Source: Hepsetus odoe
Lineage: Eukaryota; Chordata; Actinopteri; Characiformes; Hepsetidae
Direction: 5' to 3'
NCBI GenBank assembly: GCA_017165825.1
Contig: CM029384.1
Coordinates: 4,000,431-4,064,430, forward strand
Length of the DNA stretch: 64,000 bases
In this document: positions 10,607 to 20,859 of the stretch, in pieces
Position numbering within the stretch: position 1 is the stretch's first letter
How the letters are laid out: each line of letters begins with the position of its first letter
Position numbers and translations under genes: made by a program
Notes under the pieces: model-generated
Told to the model about the DNA's origin: nothing
Seen by the model: the letters and a program-made list of their open reading frames with translations, nothing else
Databases searched by the model: none

Positions 10607-11426
10607 ATGTTTTTTTTTGTTTTTTTTTTGCACATCAGGAAATTCAGTTAATTAATATAGTTATATATAGTATAGTTATAAAATGTATGTATGTTTTACA
10701 TATATCTATCAGTCAAAAACCTTGCATCTCCAAAACAATAACTCTACAGAAGGAAAAAGTCATTGCTCTCCTTCCGTGAAAGTGAACGTAAAGATATATC
10801 ATGAATATCGGCCCTTTTGACCGCAATGCAAAGGCCGTCGGGTTTTTTCCACGTCCGGAGATACAAGGTTTTGTTCCAACACAGACAATACATACATAGT
10901 ACCTTTGAATGCAGTCTGGGCTATTCCTTTACTGAACTCCCTCCTGCAACTGTTTCACAGTTTCTTAAGCAAATTATAATAATAAAAAAAAAAAACCCAA
11001 GTAACAAATGAATATGTCGATGACTGTAGAATGAGGAGATGCTGTAGCTCTAACAGCGACCCGAAGGTCTGAGAAGACTGCAACTCTGCAGGCTACGACT
11101 ACGCAGTCACTCTTGCCCCGGGATATAAAATAAACCCACCATGGTGGGTCTGAACACTGGGAGAAGAAAACTCCCTGACGCTCTCAAACACCAGACAGAC
11201 TGAGCTCGTTCCGTTGATGATAAATGTAAAAAAAAAACATATATCATGCATACACGTATAACCTTTGAAAACCAAGAAAATCCTCCCAGCTCTTCTTAAT
11301 TACTCAAGGAATATAAGAAGGTTTATGAAACTTGATTTGGAGTATTTTGGGGCCTGTTGTTCTCTCTAGCCCACATCTGGATTGTCCCCCCATTCTCGTC
11401 TCTGCGTCTGGGGGTTCCTCATTTCC

Positions 11427-11971
11427 TCATACGGGTGTGGTGCGCCGGTTGGCTGTGTTGGTGTGGGACGAGTCTTTGAGCTCCTTCTGGATGCAGTTGT
11501 GAACTTGCAGGAAGTTGTGGTCCCTGTCTGAGTTGTAGGTGGCCGTGGGGGTCCCGTGGCTGCCCTTTAGGGTGTCGCCCCCTCTGGTTAGTGTGTACAT
11601 GGAAATTTCCGTGGACGGCAGCGCTCCGAAGCCCTTCAGGCCCACCGGCGAGGCATCCCGAGAATGCGAGGGGTCGGTGGAACGGGAGGAGGACTGTGAA
11701 CGGCGCCTGTAACGGTACGGGTAGCTCGGGATTCGCGTAATGGCCGAGCCCTGCAGGTAATCCGCCGCCCTCGCTCCTGCCCTCAGCTCCCGGTGCCTGT
11801 CGATGAACATGTGGACGGCCAGAACACCCACCATTTCGGCCATGATGAAGGACAGGGCACCAAAGTAGAAGCTCCATCCATACGAGTAGCTGTTCTTCTT
11901 GGAGTCGCTCTTGGTGGGGTCCCCCGCATTCGCTGATATGTACACGATCATGCCGATGATGTTACTGAGGC
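11427..11971 (-). CDS. cacng2: cacng2 exon 4 (terminal coding exon): TM3 end, TM4, cytoplasmic tail, PDZ-binding C-terminus
   Basis: This 545-bp terminal coding segment starts after a strong minus-strand acceptor (long T run, then CCCCCACAG) and ends at a TGA. It completes a glycine codon shared with exon 3 and continues LSNIIGMIVYISANAGDP. It encodes the end of TM3, a short loop, TM4 (about SFYFGALSFIMAEMVGVLAV), then a cytoplasmic tail of roughly 120 residues. The tail has a basic, serine-rich block (RYRRRSQSSSRSTDPSHSRD). In mammalian stargazin this block is phosphorylated by CaMKII and PKC and binds acidic lipids. The last four residues, TTPV, form the class I PDZ ligand that anchors stargazin to PSD-95, and the preceding RRT matches the known PKA site. 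Against human gamma-2 the tail carries small substitutions and an insertion near TRGGDTLKGSHGTP. Expected residues are about 146-326. Family-level identification is secure; the function is inferred from orthologues. Confidence 0.97.
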
Positions 11972-12021
11972 CTGTGGGGGTAATAAAAAAAAAAAAGCAT
12001 GTTCAAATACAGGCGGTAAAG

Positions 12022-12108
12022 GAGAGCGGTGGTCTAGTGGTGAAGGAGCTGCCCTGGATCAGAAGAGTGTGGGTTCGAGTTCCTCACTTTCACTTTTTTC
12101 ACTTTCAA
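12022..12108 (+). repeat. SINE-A copy with internal deletion
   Basis: The head GAGCGGTGGTCTAGTGGTGA to GTGGGTTCGAGTTCCT joins directly to the CACTTTCACTTTTTTCACTT end, so about 150 bp of core is lost. Confidence 0.7.
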
Positions 12109-12776
12109 TTAGCTGCTCACAGAGCTAGTTCTGTGCTAAGAGGGAATCAGATGGCTAGCTTTATGTAAATGCCATTATGTAAATCAAGTTAAGCTGACTG
12201 GCCAACCAGTAGAAATGGAGGCTATGGTGGCTTTTATGCAAATCAGTTTATGCTAATTAACCTGGGGTGGAGGGCTGCGTGGAGTAACCTGCAGGCGGAT
12301 TATGTTAAGCCATTTCTTCCATTTACTGTTTCGTTTTTGTGAGTCCACCTCCGTAAGTTGGACCTTCGCATCGTTCTGGGTGCTGCTGTATGTCAATATG
12401 AGGAAGAGGTAGACAGAGATGATGCTGTGCAGACAGCAGCGAACTGAGGTCAGGGTGACCCGTGTGGTTGGCTAGGCTGTGCTCAGTCACACGGTCGAAC
12501 AGTTGTCTGTGATAGAGTGAAACCGAGCTGATGGATCATTGGCAAAGTGTGTCAGGGACACCGTATTTTTAGAGCTTAATCCCAAAAGGCCCCACTTAGC
12601 CTAGCAACAGGATCAGAGTAAAAAAAAAAAGATATGAGAGAACTGCTTCCCCAACTCTGCTTGAGCAGCAGGGGATACTCGGCTGTTTCGTTTCCATCAA
12701 TCTCAAATGAACATGAGACCGTAAACCACAGCAGATGTACTGAAGTTACAAGAGCTTTTTATTAAGTAGCTTTATT

Positions 12777-13030
12777 GAAAGTGAAAGTGACTACCTGCCA
12801 TTGTGGATATGCAGCATAGCACACAGTGAACCACAATGAAGTTCTTTCTCTATGTTTTAGCCATCATATAGGGCAGCGGGGGGGCAGCCATACATCCAGT
12901 GCCCGGGGAGCAGTGTTGGGGAGACGGTACCTTGATTATAGGTACCTCAAGCGAACCTAGTGGTCTGGAACTACAACCCATGACCTCCTGATCTAGGCTT
13001 AGTCCCTAACAACTTGGCCAAAGACGCCCC
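12777..13030 (-). repeat. SINE-A copy in intron 3
   Basis: Nearly complete reverse copy from GAAAGTGAAAGTGACTACCT to AACTTGGCCAAAGACGCCCC; the box A region has decayed. Confidence 0.75.
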
Positions 13031-13883
13031 TTTAGAACGTAATAACCATAGAAAGAATCTTGAAATGTTCGCAGTGCTGGTGAATGGAACCAGACGTCTG
13101 ATGATTACGGAGAATCTGGCTACGGAGAATCTGCATGTTTAATTCTAAAATGCATTTTTACTTGGAGTCTGCAAGTATAATCTATTCCAGATTTCATTTA
13201 AGACTCACTCGTGGAAACGGTCCATCTGCCCTATCATTGGCAATCCTCTGCGATGCCACAGCCATATTTAATCAGGAGTGTAAGGAAACTGGACTAAATC
13301 AGACTGTCTCTGGGAGGGTGAGATGTTCCCCATCACTCCATCATACTAGTTAGTGTGGGTGCCTGTCAGCTGATGTGACAGTACTGCCCTTAGGATTCTC
13401 CTCAAAATGTGTTGAGCCTCTCTGATGTTGTGTTATTAGCAATTTGAAAACACGTGGTGGAGCCTGACTTGGAGCCTTTGTCCTCTGTATGTTGGAGGAA
13501 CCGTGGTACTGGACATGTGTAGCTTCACTGGTGAGTTTGGAGAAAAGTTTGGCTAGATTTGTGTTGAAGATGTCTGGTTCTATCACCAGCACAAATTAAC
13601 ACCAAACCCACTCTGGATGACTTTGTTCACACTGAATTAAAATGAAAGGGTACGTTTTTGATTTAGTTCCGGAGTTTCTGATTTTCAGACTGGGAATCGA
13701 ACCCACAAGCTTTCCTCTCTGTGATGATGGATCACAAATTTTAAAGAGTTGAACGAACAAAACAATCTTGTGTTCAACAGACTTTCGCTCCACACTGTGC
13801 TTCTCATACCGAGAAGGTTCTGGTGGATAGAGCCAGGCCTCTTGTCTGATATTTTCTTTCTTTTCTTCTTCTTTGTGACTCAC

Positions 13884-14024
13884 CTGAGGAAACGAATAAA
13901 ATCCCAGCGCTGAGGATGATGTTGTGGCGGGACTTGTAAAACTCACTGGCTGCGATACAGAGACCACCCATGAAGAGAAGGATGACACTGAGGATGGGGA
14001 ATATACTGGACGCTCTCACAGCAC
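13884..14024 (-). CDS. cacng2: cacng2 exon 3: TM2 and start of TM3
   Basis: This is a 141-bp internal exon bounded on the minus strand by an acceptor ending CTCTGTAG and a donor GTGAGTC. It begins by completing an arginine codon and reads AVRASSIFPILSVILLFMGG, then LCIAASEFYKSRHN, then IILSAGILFVSSG, splitting a glycine codon into exon 4. The first stretch is the end of the extracellular domain followed by TM2. The basic FYKSRHN segment is the short intracellular loop, and IILSAGILF begins TM3. Differences from human gamma-2 are conservative (KTRH to KSRH, IFFVSAG to ILFVSSG). The exon is symmetric (phase 1-1, divisible by three), so skipping it would keep frame but remove TM2. Confidence 0.96.
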
Positions 14025-14029
14025 CTACA

Positions 14030-14420
14030 GAGAGAGAGAAAAGAGGAAGACAGTGAAAAACAGTGAAAAAAACATAAAAAGAAAAAGGAAATGAAGAGAG
14101 AGAGAGGTAGAGAGCAAAGGTGAGTCGAAGGAATGGAAGATGAACGAAAAAAGTAGAAGGGAAGAGAGAAAAGAGGTGAAAAAGAAGAATGAAAAGGGGA
14201 AGACAGTGAAAAAGAAAAAAGAAGCGAAGGAATGAGAGAGTCGCCGACAGGAAAAGAGAGGGTGAAAGAAAGCAGAGAGAACATCAAAAAGAGAGGAAAA
14301 AAAGAATATAGAGAGAGGAAGGGGGAAAAGAGAAAAAAGAGAGAAAATGTCAATCATACTGGTGCATTATGAAAGAGTGATCAGAAAGAAGAGACTGAAG
14401 GAGAAAAAGAGAGTGAAGGT
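14030..14420. repeat. purine-rich tract (GA/AAAG)
   Basis: About 390 bp almost free of pyrimidines on the plus strand, directly upstream of exon 3. Its start provides the pyrimidine tract of the exon 3 acceptor on the minus strand. Confidence 0.8.
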
Positions 14421-14495
14421 AAATGTGTGATGAGCATCTGCTCCCCTTCACACACAGCAATCAGCACCTCATCAGGAAAAGCATTCAATACCTCC

Positions 14496-14500
<5 letters not shown>

Positions 14501-14537
<37 letters not shown>
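14501..14537. repeat. (CA)n microsatellite
   Basis: CA repeat, about 18 units. Confidence 0.96.
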
Positions 14538-14542
<5 letters not shown>

Positions 14543-15129
14543 TTTAAAAAAAACAAACCTTTTAGGCATACTTTTAAAATGTCTAGTCATATTGCTTTTG
14601 ATCCTTTTTAATCTGATTTATTTGTCTTTATGTGGCACAAAAACCATCCATTCATTTTCCAGGAATGCACTGTTTTTGCATTTGTAAATGAGCTTTGTTC
14701 TGATTGGCTGCCCTAGGTTGGACTTCATTCCAAAAGAAGTCTATTCTGAAACACAGGATGATTGTGTACTATTTTTGCACACTATTTAGTGTGGTAGTGT
14801 GCAGTGTAGCACTTATGTAACAGTCAACAGTAGCTAAATAATGGAGAGATAACTAAAAACGAGGTTTTAAAAAATGAGAGCATCGATAAAAAGAAGCCCA
14901 AGCCTACTTCCAAGCAATAATTGGACATCAACAAGCACAGGACATTGTTTTTCTTGCGTTGGAGCATGTAAACAAGTTTTCTCCTTTAGTTTGAGAGCTG
15001 GATTAGTAAAGGAATAAACCGCAGGCCTAAATCCTGACACACTCGTCTGAGAGTGTGTAGAAGTGTTCATGGTTTCTGATCCTGCTCGACTCTCTGTTAT
15101 CTATAAACATGGACTAAAGCAGGCTGTAT

Positions 15130-15344
15130 TTTTGTCACTTCTTTTTTGCCCTTTTCTTTATGCTGCCTCAGTCCTCTTCTGTCGCCTCCTTTTCTAATTC
15201 TCACTGCTTACTCATCCTTTTTCTCTCTCCTTCCCTTCATCTCTTCTTCTCTCCCCCTCCTCCACTACTTAGCATGCACACTTACGCTTTCATCAGGACA
15301 GTTACCGCTTCACCACTTCAACAAGCCTGCAGAATCAGCACCTT

Positions 15345-15382
<38 letters not shown>

Positions 15383-15960
15383 ACCCCCTCACCCTACTCT
15401 CTCTTTCTCTCTGCGCCCTTTCTATTTAACCTCTCTCGCTTTACTCTCCCTTTCTTTATGCGTTCTTTCTCTCTCCCTATCCTCACTTTCTCTCTCCCCT
15501 ATCCTTTTACTTTCTTCTTATAATCTCTTTCTCTCTCTCTCCTCCTACCCTGTCTCTCATTATCTCCATATCCTTTCTCTACTCTCTTCCTCTCTTTCTC
15601 TCTCATGTGGTTTCCCCCTTCCCAATTCTCTCTTATGTGTTCTTTCTTCTGTCACTCTCTCTCTCTCTCTCTTCCTTCCATGTTTCTCTTTCTACCTTTA
15701 TCCACACTGTTGGTGTATGGGCCAAATGCAGGGAAGTATCCCTTTGTGTTGTGCTGTGTGTTCATGATAACAACAGTCACTTTCACTTTACTTCTTCCTT
15801 CCCTCTCTCCCTGTCCTTTCACTCTCTTCTTTCTCTTACTCCTCCCTCTCCTTTTGTTTGATCTCTGCCTCATATTTACTAATTCTCTCTTTTTCATTCA
15901 TTAAGCCTTTCTTTCTCATATTCACTCAGGCTCTTTTTTCCCTGTCTTTCCTCTTATTGT
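15130..15960. repeat. pyrimidine-rich tract with (TC)n core
   Basis: More than 800 bp of CTTT/TCTC sequence, including a pure (TC)n run at 15347-15381 and a SINE-A tail fragment at 15727-15789. The long open frames here are composition artefacts. Confidence 0.8.
15727..15789 (+). repeat. SINE-A tail fragment
   Basis: TTGTGCTGTGTGTTCATGAT then CAGTCACTTTCACTTT, the 3' end of SINE-A. Confidence 0.55.
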
Positions 15961-16649
15961 GCCTCTTAAAGTGTATCATATGTTGAGGGAATTGCGGACT
16001 AACTTTAGCTCTATACCAAAAGCGTTGGCTTAAATATATATATTTATTTATCAAATCAGAATGGGTCTAAATGAAATTAAATGTGAACCGAATATTTATG
16101 TTTTTACTGTGTCTGTCTGTGTGTGTGTGTATGTGTGTGTATGCTCCTTCCAAAGTTTTTAGAACAGCATAGCCATTTAATTTGTTTTTATGCTCTGAAG
16201 ATTTTGGGGTTTAGGATAAAAAAGTATGAGTCAGAACACATGCAACAGTCTTGCTGTTTTGTACTTTTGGATTGGAGATGAGCATCATGCCCAATGTAGC
16301 ACCTCTGCTAACATTATTTACATTTTTGGATGCTATTTTCTCCTAATATCCTTGATTACACTGTAAGATGGTGAGCTACTGCATAACTGAAAGCATGATA
16401 ACTGGCATTCATATATTGTGGAAAGCTCAGTGTTTTCAAGATTTGAACTAGCAATGTCCAAAAAGGACAGTGATGCACTTGACGCTGCTGTCCTATCACA
16501 CCTGAATCAGTAGAATAGGCCTCACATCACACACTCCCGCCGTGAACATGAAATTAGGTTTCACTCAAAGTGATGAACGACTCTTTCATTTTCCCTCTTT
16601 TATTCTCCTCCTTAATCTGTCTCTTTCTGTCTGTGTGCTAGTAACTGAT

Positions 16650-17590
16650 CTGCTAATAAATGTGTCGGTGGCTCTGTGAAATATACTATTAACTGAGGTC
16701 AATTTGCCAGTAACTGTGTGAAATATCCAAGTAACTGAGGCAAATACTCCTGTGTTAGAGTAAAATAGCCAGTTACTGAGGTAAATGTGCTAGGTAACCA
16801 GCTACATGTGCTTTTATCTGGGTGAAATATGCTAGTAAATGAGGTAAATTTCCTAGTGACTGAGTGAAATATGCTAGTAAATGAGGTAAATTTGCTAGCA
16901 TCTTAGTGAAATATGCTAGTAAATGAGGTAAACTTGCTAGTGTCTGAGTGAAATAAGCTAGTAAATGAGGTAAATTTGCTAATATCTGAGTGAAATATGC
17001 TAGCAATAGGTGTAAATATTACTAAATGAGTGAAATATGCTAGTATTAAATGAAGTAAATGTACTATTGATATATCACTTGATAGTGTGATATGCTAGTA
17101 AATCAAAGAAATGTATTGGTATCTGAAAGACATACTATTAAAAGTAGTAAATGTGCTAGCAAGTGAGTGAAATACGCTAGTAACTGAGGTAAATTTACTA
17201 GTATCTGAATGATATATGCTAGAAACAGGAAGGTAAACATGCTAAAAATCTGAGTAACACACTAGTAGCTTATGTGCTACTAACTACGTGAAATATGCTA
17301 ATAAATTGAGTAACTGCTAGTAACTGAGCGAAATATGCTAGAAATAGAGGTAAATTTGCTAGTATCTGAGTGATATATCCTAGAAAAAGAGGACGAATTG
17401 GCTGTAACTGAGTGAACTATGTAGTACCTGAAGTATATGTTCTACTAACTATATGAAATGTGCTAGTAAATGGAGAAACTGTGCTAGTGATTATGCTAGT
17501 AACTAAGGTATATGGGCTGGTAACTAAGTGAAATATCCTAGTAAATGAAGTAAATGTACACATTATTGAGTGAAATATCCAAGTAATCCT
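16650..17590. repeat. 42-bp AT-rich minisatellite
   Basis: Alternating GTGAAATATGCTAGTAA and GAGGTAAATTTGCTAG half-units give a 42-bp period (GTGAAAT anchors at 16864 and 16906). Translated on minus it gives a 14-residue repeat (LPHLLAYFTQ..LA), which is a consequence of period divisible by three and not a protein. Units diverge toward both ends. Confidence 0.88.
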
Positions 17591-17965
17591 TCCTTTTAAT
17601 CTTTCTTTCTTCCCTTTCTCTCACTCTTTCTTTCTTCTCTTTCTTTTAGCCTCTCACCCTTTCTCACCCTCTATTTCTCCTCCATTTACAGGTATATTCT
17701 TTCAGTCTCTGTTGTGTCTTGCTTTCAGATGTTCTTCCTCTTCTCACCATATCTTTCTTTCGGTCTCTCATCTTCCTCACTTTTTTCTCTTTTTTTCCAT
17801 GTCCTTTTCTCTTCTTTTTCTTGCTACATCTCTCTCTATTCTCTTATTTTTATTCTGTCTTCTTCTCTCGATAAAGCTCTTTTCTCTTTCTTTCTCTCAT
17901 TATTTCCCGCTAATCTCTTTTATTTTTTATTTGGTTCATCTTTTCTTTCTCTTGCTATGTGTCTG

Positions 17966-17966
<1 letters not shown>

Positions 17967-18014
<48 letters not shown>
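17967..18014. repeat. (CA)n microsatellite
   Basis: CA repeat of about 24 units after a pyrimidine-rich stretch. Confidence 0.97.
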
Positions 18015-18019
<5 letters not shown>

Positions 18020-18930
18020 AGTTTCTTAGAAAGGGAGAGTGAATAACCCAAATGTATTGATTGACAGGAAGAGTGTTTGAAGCGTCTGGTCTGAAGGTGA
18101 CAGAAAGCTGAGAAAGGTTCCTTAGAGAACAGCATGCTGGGTAGAGTTTCAGCTCCTGGTCTACTAAAATAAAACACTCATTTTCAGTGTGGGATTGTGG
18201 CACAAATCAACGCCAATCAGGACAGAACCTCTTTGAAAACCAGTCCCTGATTTCAGTCTGTTCCTGTTTACTGTTGTTTAGCTGGGATGAAAGTCTGTTC
18301 TTGAACAAAGCTGTCCATTCCCTCCACATCACATCCCCTTATCCCACTCTTATACGTCCGCTGGTAACACAACATTACCGTTTAACCCAGTAATCTCAGC
18401 TGAAGCTGAAATAAAATCTGCTTCAACACTTAGAAGAAGGCTTTAGCAATGGGTAGTGTGGAGAGTCTGGTTTCCCTTTTTGAGCAGTCTCTGAAAAATC
18501 AATGACATTTTCTGACAAGTTAAACTGATGTCACATATAAATGCTTTCTGACAATCTGAATCTTATTTTTGTGTAACAACATTTCAAAACCCAATAATGG
18601 TAAAATAGATATGTTTTACACCCGCCGTGTAAGAAAGAATGCTACCGCAGGTCATTCCTACCTGCAGCAATAAGACTCCACAACTCATCAACATAACATT
18701 ACATTGCTTGTTTATTATTATATATTATTATATATTATATTATATATTATTAATGTACATTAATGTATATTATTATTGTATTGTATATTAATTATTACAT
18801 TTATTATTATTACTCTTATATTTTGCTACTTGTTTATTTATATTTATAATTTATTTAAAACTTGTAAAACTGTGTATTATTACTGTGTACTGTATATATG
18901 GTCACCTAATTCTCCTTGTAGATATGTATA

Positions 18931-18936
<6 letters not shown>

Positions 18937-18988
<52 letters not shown>

Positions 18989-19002
18989 GAGAGAGAGAGA
19001 GA
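18937..19002. repeat. (TA)n and (GA)n compound microsatellite
   Basis: TA repeat to about 18985, then GA repeat to about 19002, preceded by ATT-rich DNA from 18715. Confidence 0.95.
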
Positions 19003-19114
19003 TTATTTATTATTATTTATAGCTCCTGTACTTGTTCCTTTTTCTTTATATCTCTATATTTTTATATATTTTTTCTATTCCTTTTTCTGTACATCTGTCA
19101 CTTTTATAAGAGCC

Positions 19115-19175
19115 CTGTAACGCCCAAATTTCCCATTCGTGGGATAATAAAAGATTACTCTACTCTACTCTACTT
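19115..19175 (+). repeat. LINE 3' end with (TACTC)n tail
   Basis: TTTCCCATTCGTGGGATAAT, AAAAGATTACTC, then CTCTACTCTACTCTACT. This is the plus-orientation counterpart of the 5680 repeat, ending in a short simple tail as LINE insertions do. Confidence 0.6.
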
Positions 19176-19419
19176 TAAACTAAATCCTTAACCAGGGCAA
19201 CATACCCAACTCCATATAAGGAGTTGTTTTTTGTTGCCACCGAGATTAACGCAGCACATTTCTGGCCAGAGCTAGAGGTCAAGTTTATTTCCAAAAGCTG
19301 GAGGTAATTTTTATTCTTTCTGCCTGTTTTATTTTATTATTTGACTGGTTTAATTGTATATAGTTGCCTGAAAACTAGTTTTATAAAAACATTCCAACTC
19401 AAAGACATGAAATACCATC

Positions 19420-19542
19420 CATCCATCCATTATCTGCCGCTTGTCCCAAACGGGGTCGCGGGGGAGTGCTGGTGTCCAACCCAGCGCACACAGGGCGAGG
19501 ACGGGGGACACACCCTGGACAGGTCACCAGCCCATCGCAGGG
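19420..19542 (-). repeat. SINE-C tail-only insertion with 17-bp target duplication
   Basis: Reverse SINE-C tail: CCATCCATCC simple tail, CTGCCGCTTGTCCCAAACGG, and ending CCAGCCCATCGCAGG. It is flanked by identical AGACATGAAATACCATC at 19403-19419 and 19543-19559, a clean target-site duplication showing a 5'-truncated insertion. Confidence 0.88.
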
Positions 19543-19634
19543 AGACATGAAATACCATCAATGAAAAAATAAATTAATGAGAATTTCTCAATAGAGTAAT
19601 TTAACTGATAATTGACCAAGATATAATAGTTATA

Positions 19635-19866
19635 GGGGCAGCGGTGGCCTAGTGGTTAGGGCGTCGGTCACATGGTCGGAGGATCGGGGGTTCGAACCCC
19701 TTCCCATTGGGTTGCCCTGAGGTACCTTTGAGCAAGGTGCCGTCCCCGTCCCGCTCCTCCCTGCGATGGGCTGGCGACCTGTCCAGGGTGTGTCCCCCGT
19801 CCTCGCCCTGTGTGCGCTGGGTTGGACACCAGCGCGACCCCGTTTGGGACAAGCAGAAGATGATGG
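19635..19866 (+). repeat. full-length SINE-C with 12-bp target duplication
   Basis: It starts GGGGCAGCGGTGGCCTAGTG, has GGGGGTTCGAACCCCTTCCC, the 'GCAAGGTGCCGTCC' block, then the CTGCGATGGGCTGGCGACC tail, and ends in AGATGATGG. ATAATAGTTATA flanks it at 19623-19634 and 19867-19878. At about 232 bp this is the reference copy for the family here. Confidence 0.9.
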
Positions 19867-20189
19867 ATAATAGTTATATATTAGATTAGATAAGAGAAGG
19901 GAAAGGTTGTCTCTTTGAATATCACACATACACACTGATCTTTCATGCACAAGCGAGCTGCTCACTTAATGTAAGCATGGGGTTTGTATGCATCAGCTCT
20001 TCTTCACCTCAGTTTTGCATTTTACTTTAAGAGAGAATATTTGTGTAGACTTGAGATAAAGCGGCGAAAAGACATATGGCGATGTAAAAAAAAAAAAAAG
20101 ATTAATTGCTAAGAGTGTAGGAAAGAAAGGAAAAATCAGTTTTGTTTGCAGTGCACATCTGTTCTGTGTGGCCCAGCGCTACAACTACA

Positions 20190-20285
20190 TTAACATTTAT
20201 ACACTTGGCAGACCCTTCAATTCAGAGCAATTTACAGTTCAATCATGTTATAGATGAAGGTGTGTTACCCCGGGACCATAACTAG
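20190..20285 (-). repeat. LINE/SINE tail fragment, reverse
   Basis: TTGGCAGACCCTTCAATTCA then GAGCAATTTACAG resembles the reverse of the L2-type tail seen in SINE-B. Only the end is present. Confidence 0.45.
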
Positions 20286-20506
20286 AAAACCACTGTACAG
20301 TAATACAATGTGGTGTTCATTTATTTGGATTTATTATATCAGTAACGGGACGTTTTCCTTTTCCTCCCAACATTTGAACCCCGATATCTGTCCTTTCTCC
20401 TCATTCCTTTATCAGAAGAGGCTCCTTACTTTAGTCACATTTGAGTTGAAGCCTCCATTATTTTAATTTTCCATCACGTTTTTTGTTTGTAGTGCACATC
20501 TGTTCT

Positions 20507-20578
20507 GTCCTGGTGGTCTAGTGGCTAGGATTTGGCACTCTCACCGCTGCAGCCCGGGTTTGGTTCCCAGTCAGGGAA
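20507..20578 (+). tRNA. tRNA-Glu(CTC)-like pseudogene
   Basis: This 72-bp segment aligns along its length with vertebrate tRNA-Glu(CTC): GGTGGTCTAGTGGCTAGGAT covers box A and the D arm, CTCTCAC carries the CTC anticodon, GGGTTTGGTTCC is box B and the T arm, and TCAGGGAA is the acceptor 3' strand. Damage points to a pseudogene: the first acceptor pair is mismatched, the last anticodon-stem pair is A/C, a T-stem pair is lost, and the invariant TTC of the T loop is TTT. No T-run terminator follows directly; a SINE-A begins 8 bp downstream. Confidence 0.75.
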
Positions 20579-20585
20579 ACTCTTG

Positions 20586-20820
20586 GGCAGTGGTGGCCTA
20601 GTGGTTAGGGAATTGGCCCCAGCATCAGAAGGTCATGGGTTTGAATCCCAGGCCAGTAGGTTGCCCTGAGATACCCTTGAGCAAGGTACCCTCCCTGTCA
20701 TTGCTCTCCGGGCGCTATCAAAAGCTGCCCCCTGCTGCATGTGTGCGAGTGTGGTTTTCGTTGTGGTTCAATATGTGCTGTGCTGTGTACTCACAATGAC
20801 AAGAACAGTCACTTTCACTT
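20586..20820 (+). repeat. SINE-A copy next to tRNA-Glu relic
   Basis: Full-length-like: GGCAGTGGTGGCCTAGTGGT head, GGGTTTGAATCCCAGGCCAG, CTCTCCGGGCGCTATCAAAA, and ACAGTCACTTTCACTT end. Confidence 0.82.
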
Positions 20821-20859
20821 CACCTTACCAACATCCAGACACCTTTCAGCCTAAATGGA

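Larger units (their letters stand above)
9600..11426 (-). other. cacng2: probable 3' UTR of cacng2
   Basis: Downstream of the stop codon the minus strand runs 1.8 kb without any SINE or transposon I recognise, unlike its surroundings. It is AT-rich with many short A or T runs and one long (TA)n tract. A minus-strand AATAAA hexamer (TTTATT at 9638-9643 on the plus strand) lies near the left edge, and a LINE relic begins beyond it at about 9240. This fits a long neuronal 3' UTR, but the cleavage site is not proven and other AATAAA-like hexamers occur further in (for example near 10434). Confidence 0.5.
11972..13883 (-). other. cacng2: cacng2 intron 3 (1912 bp)
   Basis: The donor GTGAGTC is at 13877-13883 and the acceptor CAG at 11972-11974 (both read on minus). 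It holds a short deleted SINE-A (12022-12108), a longer reverse SINE-A (12777-13030), and around 13500-13640 a stretch resembling 52615-52750. The rest is unrecognised intron sequence. Confidence 0.93.

Noticed and set aside
11419..11877. 152-residue minus-strand open frame overlapping cacng2 exon 4
   Set aside because: It is the +1 shadow of exon 4; the true frame matches stargazin to its TTPV end.
13943..14357. Minus-strand frames of 110-136 residues rich in Phe/Ser/Leu
   Set aside because: Translation of a purine-rich intronic tract next to exon 3.
15146..15904. Several plus-strand frames resembling membrane proteins
   Set aside because: Pyrimidine-rich low-complexity DNA always translates to Leu/Ser/Phe; one frame also reads a SINE tail.
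16773..17006. Frame with 14-residue LPHLLAYFTQ repeats
   Set aside because: Produced by a 42-bp minisatellite whose period is divisible by three; intronic and diverged.
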